From NCBI GenBank assembly GCA_019054805.1, contig JAHQIY010000011.1, positions 439,001 to 503,000 on the forward strand: a stretch of DNA of 64,000 nt, written 5' to 3'. The position numbers were made by a program, and so were the translations under genes. Under the pieces are notes generated by a model, which saw only the letters and a program-made list of their open reading frames with translations, had not been told where the DNA came from and did no database searches. Positions 35,501 through 44,495 of this stretch are shown piece after piece. How positions within the stretch are numbered: position 1 is the stretch's first letter; each line of letters opens with the position of its first letter. Source of the stretch: Brachionus manjavacas. Its lineage: Eukaryota > Rotifera > Eurotatoria > Ploima > Brachionidae.

Positions 35501-36730
35501 TTTTTAACCCAGTTTTATATTTTTGCCTTAACAAAGGACAAAAAACTCAGGGATTTTAAGAACAAAGTAAGTATAAGCCGATTGACATATCATGTATTGG
35601 CCTAAACGAAAACATTTTATTAATTAGAGATCTTAGGCTAATTAAACGGATTAAAATATTTGCCAAAGATTAGCAAAGTCACATAGTAGATGATCCCTAA
35701 ATCCTTATATTAAAAATATAAATTTTCTTTTTTTTTTTTCCAGATTCAAGACTTGATCGATTTTGAATAAAGTAAAATAAAGAGTAATTTAGAAATTAGA
35801 TGTGACCATCAGCTTAATTGTTATCCCGTCGTCAAGACTCACATAAAAAAAAACACATTTTCTAAAAAATTTATTTTTAAGGCTAAAGAAAAATCTTCTA
35901 ATCTAAAAACCAACTTTATCAAGACCAGAAATCAATTTATAAAAAAATCGGCCAGCATTGACAATGAACTTGTGTGCAAAGTGCACAAATCTAAAGTTAC
36001 GAGCATAGAGACCAAGCCGGACTCGTCTGACCAAGAGGTCTCCTCTTCATCTTCCACTTCTAGCCTTTCTACGCTGCCCGACGAGCCCAAGCTTTCCGAA
36101 AAACGATTCACCCTTGACCTGTCCAATGACCCTGACATAAAAAAATATTTTGAAGACAATTTTGCGGACAAAGCAGACGAAGATTTAATTGACATATCCG
36201 ACACGTCAATTTCAAACAAAATGGGTGATCAAAAACTAGATAAATTAGAGAATTTCTTTGACGATTTGCTATTGAGTGAAAACAAGTCTGAGACTTGGGT
36301 CAAGTCCAGCGAAGACAATAGTCTCAAGTCAATACTGAACGAGTTCGATCCAATGTGCGAGCCGAGCAAGCTGAGTGTGACAGCATCAAAGCCGATGGAC
36401 CAATTGATCAACCAGTTCTCCAACCTGACTCCAAAGCCTTTTCAGCCAGTCAGTGTAGCCAAGTCATCCAGCCACCCTGTTCAAACTCTGAACACTGCCA
36501 GTCACATCACCACCTATTCAAATCGTCCTGTGCAGCTAAACCCGTACACACCGACTCCCTTTTACTCAAGCTTCAATCAATACAACCATACTAATGGATA
36601 CAGGCCGGTTAATTTTCAAATAACCAGCAAGCCAGTAGCCCAAATGCCCATTGTTCCATCGGTCAAGGCCAACAATGTCGATAAGCTTAACTTTTCGTTT
36701 GAGGATGACTTTGATCCAAACAAAATTTAG
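26512..36730 (+). CDS. DENND1: DENN domain-containing protein 1 (connecdenn-like), five exons
   Basis: Exons by splice signals and family order: 26512-26979, 27102-27197, 27257-27310, 30501-31298 and 35744-36730; all joins are phase 0. Residues 1-206 form the upstream DENN part (YLPWYNVFINILNK; LPEPG; FMCPDRRVVPSIQENRNL). Residues 207-472 form the core and downstream DENN parts (LLERSILVVSKDLENLTSCG; LMYPLEWLHTFVPIVPEHI; FPFIYGVH). Known family role: GDP-GTP exchange factor for Rab35 on clathrin-coated and endosomal membranes. The fifth exon gives eight codons and then an in-frame TAA (35768-35770), followed by 319 open codons in the same frame to a TAG at 36728-36730. That tail is Ser-rich and has ENFFDDLLLSE, EFDPM and DDFDPNKI, resembling the clathrin/AP-2-binding tail of connecdenns. 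So the gene makes either a 480-residue DENN-only form or, by another acceptor or readthrough, an ~790-800-residue form. Introns 3 and 4 are 3.2 and 4.4 kb. Confidence 0.85.
28243..28939. mobile_element. Second copy of the CAGAGTTG hAT-type MITE, carrying an insertion
   Basis: The ends (GAGTTGTTTCAAAGTCCC at left; GACTTTTAAACAACTTTG at right) and subterminal AAGTCCGGACTTGGACTTGA match the element at 18453-19059. Flanks GTTGTTAT (28235-28242) and GTTGCTAT (28940-28947) agree at 7 of 8 bases, as expected for an older 8-bp duplication. Compared with the 18-kb copy, about 400 bp of foreign sequence interrupts it at about 28310-28745. Confidence 0.75.
28310..28745 (+). mobile_element. Insert with promoter-like and poly(A)-like signals; possible solo-LTR-like fossil
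   Basis: Relative to the other MITE copy this is extra sequence and is less AT-rich. It has a TATA-like GGTATAAATAAG near 28608 and an AATAAAGC near 28655, about the spacing seen inside a long terminal repeat. I could not find clean TG..CA ends or a target duplication, so the assignment is tentative. No coding content. Confidence 0.25.
29150..29505. repeat. GC-richer block plus dispersed ATATGTCTAGTTGACA repeat
   Basis: 29150-29260 contains C-rich text (CTAAACCGGGGCTCTGCC) out of character with the intron. 29395-29505 is the inverted counterpart of the repeat at 19110-19340. These are probably parts of one element whose ends I could not define; nothing coding is visible. Confidence 0.4.
31501..31904. 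mobile_element. Complete TA-flanked foldback MITE with ACGTAAA repeat arrays
   Basis: Inverted ends CAGTACCGATTTGACAAGTG are flanked on both sides by TA (31499-31500, 31905-31906), the target of Tc1/mariner/pogo elements. Both arms, about 170 bp each, are built from repeated TTTACGTAAA words that are themselves nearly palindromic. Length 404 bp, no coding content. A sister element with different terminal sequence but the same body plan lies at 53926-54339. Confidence 0.85.
33258..33299. repeat. AAT trinucleotide microsatellite
   Basis: An interrupted run of AAT/TAA units within DENND1 intron 4. Confidence 0.8.
33360..33545 (-). mobile_element. Possible MULE C-terminal tail fragment
   Basis: On the minus strand one frame reads TSDTNSSQKRGQGRPKKQ, an AT-hook-like 'RGRPKK' tail seen at the C-terminus of the MULE pieces at 37.2 and 55.0 kb. 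No SWIM finger is preserved. It is short and could be chance. Confidence 0.25.
33800..34990 (+). mobile_element. Degenerate LINE (non-LTR retrotransposon), RT and 3' end
   Basis: Reverse-transcriptase blocks in successive frames: FSYKPISITSCLGKLMEQIV (about 33880-33940), GVSQGSVTSPLLFNIYVNDI (about 34020-34080), a fingers/thumb stretch with EIKFLGIIFDSKLNF (about 34325-34370), and the C-terminal block AIQNKAVRSILKLKYDT...LFELSERYVG (34499-34747). The 3' end GAAGGAGCTCTAGCTCGGTACAGAAAAC is followed by an (AAATA)-type tail near 34990. Several stops and frame changes; no longer functional. The same 3' end recurs at 57726-58143 (plus) and, inverted, at about 56941, 57160 and 63337. Confidence 0.8.
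35744..36730 (+). CDS. DENND1: DENND1 last exon: stop near its start, long open adaptor-binding tail
   Basis: The acceptor at 35741-35743 follows an excellent pyrimidine tract. In frame it reads IQDLIDFE and then TAA. From 35771 the same frame stays open to 36728 with non-background codon use (Ser/Asp/Pro-rich, GC above the surrounding DNA), which argues that the tail is translated. A second acceptor, AAG at 35780-35782, would start the exon at 35783 in the same phase and skip 39 nt including the TAA, but it lacks its own pyrimidine tract. An internal ATG would be the other way to use the tail (for example the Met in SNKMGDQKLDK). Confidence 0.75.
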
Positions 36731-37039
36731 TTTAATTGTAATTAGTCGAATATTTTTTTTTTACTTTCGAATTAATTAATTTTTTCTACTCAATTGTTCC
36801 ATTTAAAAGAGAATTTGACATATTTTTTTTTCTAAATAAAATTAGTTTGAGAATTTATTTTAGTTTATGATTATAAGCTTCTTTTGTTTTTTTTTGTTTT
36901 TTTTTATTTTACTTTTCTAAAATATATTCTTTTAAAAATATTCTAATACGTTCTGTATTAATTTTGGTTCAATTTAAACTATCCTACACAATCCACAGCT
37001 TATTTAAAATATCAAATAGAATGATTGACAGTTTTATTT
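36731..37039. other. DENND1 3' flank, no gene
   Basis: AT-rich; ATAAAATTAG/AATAAA-like signals occur around 36830-36845 and could serve DENND1 polyadenylation. Nothing else is seen. Confidence 0.45.
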
Positions 37040-37283
37040 TACCCCGAAAAAATTATCACGTTTTCTTATTTTAGAAAGCTATCCCGTTTTGATAAATTTG
37101 AAATTTATCTTTTTTTGGACCTGTCCAACATTTTTCAAGCATTACATGTGCAAACATTTAATCGGTCTTGCAATTAGATTAAAATATGTCAAACCACCAC
37201 CAGCAGCAACAGATGTACCGATTGGTGAAAAACGCAAAAGAGGAAGACCAAATAAGGCAACAAAAGCTTTATTAATTGATTAA
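37040..37283 (+). mobile_element. MULE C-terminal fragment: SWIM zinc finger and AT-hook tail
   Basis: The frame ending at TAA 37281-37283 reads WTCPTFFKHYMCKHLIGLAI, the C-x-P...C-x-H pattern of a SWIM finger, then KYVKPPPAATDVPIG and EKRKRGRPNKATKALLID. This is the classic end of animal MULE transposases. No catalytic domain is present upstream. Confidence 0.65.
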
Positions 37284-37477
37284 AATTACTTTTTTTTTTG
37301 TATAACTGTTTGATTTTTTTAATAAATATTACATTTCATTACAAATTAATAGATTTTACTTTAAATATTTAATATACTTATACAATATACCTATGAGTAT
37401 TGGTTTGAAAGACAAGATATCGCCTGATGTTAATTATTTTTCAGCAAATGCCTGGATTGAGCCGAAAAAGATAAATA

Positions 37478-37930
37478 GTATTAGTAGTAGTAGTAGTAGT
37501 AGTTGGATGACTGCGAGTTGCCGGATGACTCCAGCAAGAGAACATGAGTCCTATGAGCAGCCTGTTCTTTGGTCGTCAATCCTCTTCTTGAAAGAGTTGA
37601 CACTTGGTGCGTCAATGACTGAATCGGGTAGCTTGTTCCACATTCTTGCTACCCTGTTGCGGAAAGCGTTACGTCTGATTAGACAGTCCTTCACTAGCTC
37701 TGGTCTGATGTGCCCTCGATGCCCGCTTCTGGGCGGTCCAACTTGTAGAGAGGAGTGCCATTTGACAGTGTCCAGTCCTTTCTGAATTTTGAACATTTCT
37801 ATCAAATCACCCCTGGCTCTCCTTTTCCTCCAGCGTTGTCAACTTCAGTTTTAGGCACCTGTCTTCGTATGTTATGTCGCGGAGTTGAGTTGGGACTTTG
37901 GTGGTACGGCGCTGAACTTTTTTTGAAAAT
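37478..37930 (-). mobile_element. LINE 3' fragment of a second family, with (CTA)n tail
   Basis: On the minus strand an 85-residue frame reads EMFKIQKGLDTVKW ... RNAFRNRVARMWNKLPDSVIDAPSVNSFKKRID, the conserved C-terminus of CR1/jockey-like ORF2 proteins. It ends toward a CTA trinucleotide array (TAG units on the plus strand, 37483-37503) that acts as the 3' tail. Markedly more GC-rich than its surroundings, so probably a young insertion truncated at the 5' side. Confidence 0.7.
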
Positions 37931-37959
37931 ATTTTGACAATGATCAAATTTTAATAAAT

Positions 37960-38165
37960 TTAAACGACTTTTTATTTTAATTCGTTACCAAGAAGATTTT
38001 AAAGATCATGAAATAGATTGTATCGTTGATGACGCCCGAACTCATACAACTAGAGTTTATGATGAAAAAATGTTTAATGTAAAATGTGTTTATGATAGAG
38101 GTCGTTATAGGACCGCAAAAATATCATTTTTCACATCGAAACCAGGCACTTGGTGAATATAGATA
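37960..38165 (+). mobile_element. IS630-like DDE transposase fragment
   Basis: One frame reads IRYQEDFKDHEIDCIVDDARTHTTRVYDEKMF, with the 'VDNARTHT' block that carries the second catalytic Asp in a rotifer/insect IS630-like transposase family. The matching C-terminal domain of the same family is seen at 48268-48662. Too short to be active. Confidence 0.5.
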
Positions 38166-38239
38166 TTGAATAAGCTCTGACGATGAACGCGAGTCGGAAA
38201 AACAATTTTTATTTTGAAACAATCTTTCCATCATAGATA

Positions 38240-38815
38240 AAGGCTTATGTTTAAAACAGATTTTAAAAGAATATTTTAAAAAAATAGATAAATCACGCAC
38301 CTTTCTGTGTTTTATTTAAAATTTTGTCTTGAGTTTCATTAACATCTTGATACTTTTGTTGATAGACTTTTAGCAAATCTTCAAGAAGCTTAATTCTAGT
38401 TTTCTATCGTTTTTTATCTAAAAAGTCTTTTTTCAACAGAGGATCCAAAATAGCACAAATCATAGCTGAATGTTTTATTAAAATCCAATACTCCTTTAAT
38501 TTTTTTAACATTGCATCGATTGTTAATTTTAAATGAACATATTTTGTATCTTTTGATTTTTTTTCAAGATTCTTTATTAATTGGTCAAATATTTATAAAG
38601 ATGGCTATATGAGTTTTAGATACCTCCAGACAAGTCAAGTGTGCCTAAAAAAAATTTAAAATTTAATAAATTTAATAAAAAAAAATTATAAACACTTTGG
38701 TTAAACGGTTCGAGTAAATCCAATACTAAACTCGCTTTACTAAAATCATCCGAATTCAAACTTATATCTTCGGAAGGCTTTTCTTCGTTTATTTCTTTAG
38801 ATACAGCAGATAAAG
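38240..38815 (-). mobile_element. hAT transposase remnant
   Basis: Minus-strand text follows the hAT core: ASLVLDLLEPFNQSVYNF, then LDLSGG.NSYSHLYKYLTN and DAMLKKLKEYWILIKHSAMICAILDPLLKKDFLDK, where 'A.iLDPr.K' is the hAT signature block. At least three stops or frame changes. It abuts the Tc1/mariner C-terminus at about 38825, and the ends are not visible. Confidence 0.6.
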
Positions 38816-39414
38816 ATTTTTTGATTTTTAGTCAATATATGACCAAAAATTCTCTATTGGATTGAGATCAAGTGATCTTTGGCACCAGGTACGAATTGTT
38901 ATTTGTTTTTCTTGAAACAAATCTCGAACGGAATGAGCAGTTTGTGCACTAGCGCCATCCTGCTGAAAAATATAGTCTTGATTCTGATCAAAAAATATCA
39001 CGACTGATCGTAATAAGTTATTTTCCAGAGTGTCTATGTACACAAATTGATTAATTCTGCCTGCATAAATGGAGCAGCATCCAGTACCTTTTTAATTAAT
39101 AAATCCCCAAATACCAACCGAACCTCCACCATTTTGTTACTTTGGTAAACAAAACTTAGGATGATACTTTTCGTTTGAAAAACGTGTTACAAACACTCTT
39201 GATTTTCTGTTTAATACTTTGAAATTAGACTCGTCACTAAAAACAATTTTTGACCAGTCATTAACAGTCCTTCTTTGTCCTTCTTTGCACCATTTGAGCC
39301 TTTTCGATCGATCCAATATTTTATGAAAAACTTATATTTTTTTGGTTACATGATCAGTTTTTCTTTGATGCATCAACTTTTCTTTTTCTCTCTATTGGAA
39401 CATTCATAGCGATT

Positions 39415-39690
39415 TCTTTAAAACTTATTAAGAAGACGGTAACTGCATATAATAATATGCGAACAAACATAATTCTTGAGCCAATCACAACAAGTACATC
39501 GACTTAATTTCCAATTTTGCTTGTTAAATGTGAGTATTCGAATGCTTTTTATAGATGAAATCATTTGATCAAACTCATTCCAGGGCATTTCTTCGATCCC
39601 CAACAAAAACTGCTTGCACTCTTGTTTTGATAAAGACCCATCAGGTCATTGTTTTATTTTTATTATTTTTATTATGAAACCTATATTTTT
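39415..39690 (-). mobile_element. MULE SWIM-domain fragment inside the Tc1/mariner element
   Basis: The frame MPWNEFDQMISSIKSIRIL ... WKLSRCTCCDWLKNYVCSHIIICSYRL has the CxC...CxH SWIM finger and the preceding 'I..V.....W.CtC' strand of MULE C-termini. It occupies the place where only a short linker is expected in the Tc1 protein, so it looks inserted. Confidence 0.55.
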
Positions 39691-39842
39691 GTGGTAGATT
39701 TTATTAAATTTGCGGACATCACTTATTAGCGGCCTTATTTTTGTTTAATAGAACTTTTCTTGCAGTGTCTTTACTAACAGTCACATTTGGAAATTTAGAA
39801 CTAAAATCAGAGGCTAGCAGTCTATAGCTATTTGTAGGATTG

Positions 39843-40400
39843 ATTAATTATTAACATCATTAAAGTTTTTCGATTCAAATTTAAACTTAAACAATTTAAA
39901 AATAGAAAAATAATAACTTTTAGCCAGTTTAATTATTGCCTCTTTTGAAAAATAAAACAAGAGAGTTGAACAATAATCAAAATAAGGTAGGATAAATGTT
40001 TTAAAAAACTGAACTTTGAAAGAAGTTGACAAAAAAAAGAGTCTTTTAATACTAAACAATTTCTTATTTACAGCAAGAGTAATACTGCAAGCTTGTTTAG
40101 AGAAATTTAGATTATGATCAATCATAAAACCTAAAAGATTGATTTCTTTCACAACTTTTATTTCTATTCCACATAAGTGTATTGTTTCAGGAGCAATAAT
40201 ATTTCTTTTTGTAATAAATCATACAGAACGTTTTCGACCAGTTTATATCGACCTTATTGTAAAAACACCAATCTTTTAAAATATTAAAAGACAATTGAAA
40301 ATAAGCTAATACAGTCTCTAAGTCTTTTTCAGAATAACTAATAGTTGTGTCATCTGCGAATATTTTAACACTAAATTTCTTTAAAAGAAAAGGAAGGTTT
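39843..40400 (-). mobile_element. LINE reverse-transcriptase fragment inserted into the Tc1/mariner element
   Basis: Minus strand: KKFSVKIFADDTTISYSEKD (the catalytic FADD block), a 'LKDWCFYNKVDINWSKT' block, then EINLLGFMIDHNLNFSKQ and FKVQFFKTFILPYFDYCSTLL. This is typical of a rotifer/invertebrate jockey-like clade different from the 34-kb LINE. On both sides the interrupted Tc1 protein resumes (ESNIFRN before, NPTNSYRLL after). Confidence 0.7.
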
Positions 40401-41039
40401 CTAAAAATGTTCGACTCATCTCGACTGGTAAGTTTTCGGGGTCTACCAGACCTTGTTAATTCTTTGAACACGGATGTCTTTTCATAATTTCGCTTTGTAG
40501 TAATCACAAATTTTCCTTAAACTGCTAATTTCTCGTTGAGATTTGGCCTTATCCTTTAATTGAACAATTATTCGCTATCTTTGAGCCTCAGATACTTTTT
40601 TTTTGGCCATTTTTATGGAAAAAACGCCAAAATGGTACAACTAAATAAAATTACCGATTTTAAAATCCAAAAATAATAAATCAAACGTAAAAAGTGCAAG
40701 TAAACAGTATGAAAAGACATTTCAAGCATTGTGAGAAAAAAAAATGGCCAGGGATTGTCACGGTGTGGTAAAGTTTTAGGAAAATTGTTCTTAACTTTGT
40801 AGAATATTTTTTTTTGTTTAATTTTATCTGTTCCTTTTTTAAATGGATTCATGAGTGTTCAGTTTTTTTTTAGAACAATCTTAATATCAAAAAAAAGCTA
40901 ATAAAATTATCTTTACGATGGTAAAGTAAACATTATATGTAAATCGATTTAAATATTAATTTTTTACTCCTTAAAAATTTTTTTTTAAACTTTTTTGAAA
41001 TGTTCTAAACTTTCTTGTCATACTGTATTTTTTTATTTT

Positions 41040-44000
41040 TTTTATAATTTCAGAATCCTTAACCAAAGAAATTATTATATGAGAAAAAACAAAAGTAAGC
41101 AGTAAAGAAGATAAAATTGTCGACGCTGTTGTTGTTTTTTTGGTCTTGTCGGGTTAGCCATCATATGATTATAAAATATCCAATCGGACAAAACTACTAT
41201 CATAAAAAGATAGAAAAATTAATGATTGTATAATTTATAACGGTAACATTTTCTAAATGATTTTAATTTTTTTTCCTACACTAAATCATTGTTAGAAATC
41301 ATTTAAATCTTAGATTAATTTTTTTTGTAATTTTTAACTTTTATTTTAATAATGGACGAACTAAAATACCAGAATTGTTTAATTAAAACGAAGCGGCTGT
41401 ATTAAAAACAAAAAAGAAAAAAGAATTGATTAATCAAGGTTTTGTTTCTCCGTATGTGTCAAATTTACGATTTCAAAAAAATTATTTTATTTAGAATATA
41501 TCTGGTTAAATGTTAATTGATTTAAATAAAGTAATTTCCTTTTGATTTTATTTTATAAAAATATAAAAATAATATATAAAACATTCAATCAATAATTTTT
41601 ATTTAAAAAATAATACCATACTAAATTATGCTTTCATTTTATGTTAGTAATTTCGTCTGATTGCATTTTATACAATCGTTTGAAAGTTAACGTGACATGA
41701 CACGTTTTATCTAATGATTTTTAGATTTGTTTTGTATATGCCCATAATTTTTCTGATTAAAATATAGTAAATTTAAAATAAAACACAATATTTATAGGTT
41801 TTTACTTTAAAATAATAAAAAAAATTTAAAAAATATATTACAGGTGATAAATGTTTAAGTTTTGAAAGTTCTGACAAGAAAAGAAAATTGAATAAGTAAG
41901 GTGTTTGAAAGACTGTTGATAAGTGGTTTAAAACTAGCAAAAAAGCGATCTTCGTCTTTTATTTCTTTGAATTTTGGATTCGAATAAGGATTTTATTTAG
42001 TTTATAATTTATGAGGAGCATTTACCTAAACTTATTTTAAATAAAGTGTTTTACTAAATAATAAGCTTTTTATTCACACAATCGGTCATTACTACTTTGG
42101 TTGCAGCTGTTAAGCTATGCTTATTTATCAGTGAAAGGAAAGAGAAGACGCACGATTTTTTGCAAAGATCGTGGATTGATGTTTCAACGCGTGATTTTTA
42201 ATATATAAATCCAAAAGTTTGATTTTAAGTATGAGCGAAAAAATTGGAAAATGGAAGGAACAATTTCATTCAACATTAGAAAAAATTTTATTTAGCAATA
42301 TTTGGAAAAATCAAATTTTCCATTTGGAGAATAAGGAAGCTGAAACAACAAAGTGTTTAAATGGAAAAAGCATCAGCTAAAAAAGTTTAATTATGGCAAT
42401 CTAAGCTTAAGCACCACATCAGTTTTTATTTTGGAAACAAATAAAGATATATGGCTAGCATGATTTGATAATTATCTAGAGTAAAAAATATTTTTTAAAG
42501 ATAGAGATAAGATAAATCTGAGGACCTTTTTTTGATGATACATTGAAAGCTTAGTAATATGAAATATTGAAAGCTTAGTAAGCACGTAGAAAATAAAGGC
42601 TATTCATTACCTTTAAAACTTTTTTTATTGCTTATTTTTTTATTTTAATGTCAGAAAAATAAACTTATCAATTAAGCAAGAAAATTCTCGTCAATTAATT
42701 AAGAAATTCTGACCCAACTGAGACTGAGCGAAATTCTAGCTCAACGGAGGTCGAATTCACTTACTTACCTATTAATACACCAGATGTTGTATTAATAGAA
42801 TGGTGAGCGAGTCCGAAATTTACGAACTTATACAGAAGAAAAAGATGGTTTATTTTTATCAATTTTTTTTTATATTAAACTTTTTTTTAATAATTTTGAA
42901 CACAAAAATAAAAAAATAGACATATTTAATTTGAAATAAAATTTTGAGCATAAAAAAAAAATTCGAACAATAAAATAAATAAACAAAACATTTTGTCTGA
43001 CACTAAATTAATTAATTATTTAGTTTTTAATGGGTTTTAGATAAAAGAATAGGCAGAATTAAATTTTCATTTGGCATTGTTCTGAAATCTTTTTAGATAT
43101 TTTATGAAATTGAGGACAAATTCCACTCTAAAGAAGGAGGAATATAGTATGGTGACATAATCAGACTATAAATATTAATTGTTACTTTAATAGAAAAGAG
43201 ATTCAGTTGTTATTTCTAAACTCATTTAAAATAAAAGGTTTAAATAAATACTAAGCTTATTTTTTTACACTCGACCTGTTCTACAATATTTTTTTTTGAG
43301 ATATTGTAAATTCAAAAACTGAACAAGCGGGGATTGATTGAGCAGTGAAAGACACCTGTTTTTAATTGAAATTCAAAGGTGCGTAAATGAATTGTTGATT
43401 TCATATAAGAAAAATTATTAAATTTTATAATAAAGCAACAAAATTAAAATAACTATTAAGACTTAATTTTTTATTTGAATAATTCAGATTATTTAAATCC
43501 TGGGATTGGTGTCAAATTCGATGTTATAGACAATCAATATTGACAAGACCAAAATCTAAATTTTTACACCACTTAAGATTCAGAAAATGACGCTGTTGTT
43601 CAATGAATGAAAATGAACAGTTATTTACAGTTATCTTCAAAGTTCTTTGACAGTAGAAGAATTTATAGAGCAAAAAAACTAATAAAAAGATCAAAAAATA
43701 AAAAAAATAAAAAAAGAATTTTACAAAAACATGCAAAAAGAAGAATAAGATCAGAAGCTGGAATCTGAAAGATTAAACTCCAAATTAAAATTTTTAAGAA
43801 AATAAATTTAATGATTCAAAAACTGTTAAATAACAAAAAAATTTATAATCAATAAAAAACATTAAAAAAATATTACAATAACTAATTCAAGCAAAATTTA
43901 TACAAAATGTTGAAAAAAATATGATATTCCGAATTGATTCGGGAATAAATTCAGGTTCAGATATTAAAATGATTTCTACTTCATGAGAATCAAAATCCAT

Positions 44001-44495
44001 TTAATTTTTGTCCTAAAAAAAATTTTGTCTAAAAATTTTTAAAACTCTATTAAAAAAACTCTAACAGCAATTATAATTATTATTAGGTTAATTATTAATT
44101 TAAGAGTTAAAAATGAAATTATTTTAAAAAATGTATTGTAAAAATAAATTTAAATTCAAAATGAAAACTCAATTTTTTTTTTGAATTTTTAATCTTTATA
44201 GTCGTTGAAAAAAATTCTTTCGAATTCCATTTTAAAATAAAACTTCTTTTTTATTTGCTTCGCTTAAATCTTTAAAAATATTTTTTACACTGTGAAAATT
44301 AAAAAAATTACACAAAATTAATTTTATTTATAAATATTAGAATCGTAGATAAAGCGCTGTATTTAAAATAAAATTGAAATAACAAAAATTTAAAATATAA
44401 ATATTTCAAAGGTTAATTTCTTTTTTAATCTTGCAAATTCTAAATTGTATTTAACCTTTTAAAAAGACAATAGACCATCCCAAAATCTAACCAAA
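41040..44495. other. 3.4-kb AT-rich stretch without a supported gene
   Basis: Repeated checks in all frames gave only short, biased frames (for example 43524-43736, a Phe/Tyr-rich artefact). No terminal repeats, tRNA-like boxes or splice-bounded coding text were recognised. The region 44100-44495 should include the 3' flank of the Thr-rich protein gene. Confidence 0.45.

Larger units (their letters stand above)
31299..35743 (+). other. DENND1 intron 4 (4.4 kb), with MITE and LINE insertions
   Basis: Donor GTAAGTAG after exon 4; acceptor TTTTTTTTTTCCAG. It holds the foldback MITE at 31501-31904, a minus-strand LINE 3' scar (about 32855-32890), an AAT microsatellite (33258-33299), a possible MULE tail (33360-33545) and a degraded LINE (33800-34990). 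The frame at 33562-33753 shows nothing recognisable. Confidence 0.7.
38825..41024 (-). mobile_element. Tc1/mariner element, decayed and interrupted twice
   Basis: On the minus strand the start MAKKKVSEAQR (about 40610) and a QLKDKAKSQREISSL helix-turn-helix are followed by RSGRPRKLTSRDESNIF (about 40400-40470). After a LINE insertion comes NPTNSYRLLASDF...VSKDTARKVLL (about 39720-39838). After a second interruption comes LDRSKRLKWCKE...SDESNFKV...GIWGF, ending with FQQDGASAQTAHSV and WCQRSLDLNPIENFW (38828-39043), the second and third catalytic blocks. The outer edge CATACTG next to TA at 41018-41026 fits a Tc1-type end. Multiple stops. Confidence 0.75.

Noticed and set aside
35768-35770. Variant genetic code with TAA as a sense codon
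   Set aside because: TAA ends AIP1, SLD5 and the small genes at their expected C-termini, so the code looks standard.
40613-40852. 79-codon protein-coding gene on the minus strand
   Set aside because: Phe/Tyr-rich AT-driven composition in the Tc1/mariner 5' region; no domain or splice context.
40708-41024. Separate 317-bp MITE with CAGTATG ends
   Set aside because: The left CAGTATGAAAAG is not flanked by TA and matches the right end only in the first bases; more likely chance or an internal piece of the Tc1/mariner element.
43524-43736. 70-codon hydrophobic protein gene
   Set aside because: The hydrophobicity comes from T-rich DNA; no start context, no conserved features.
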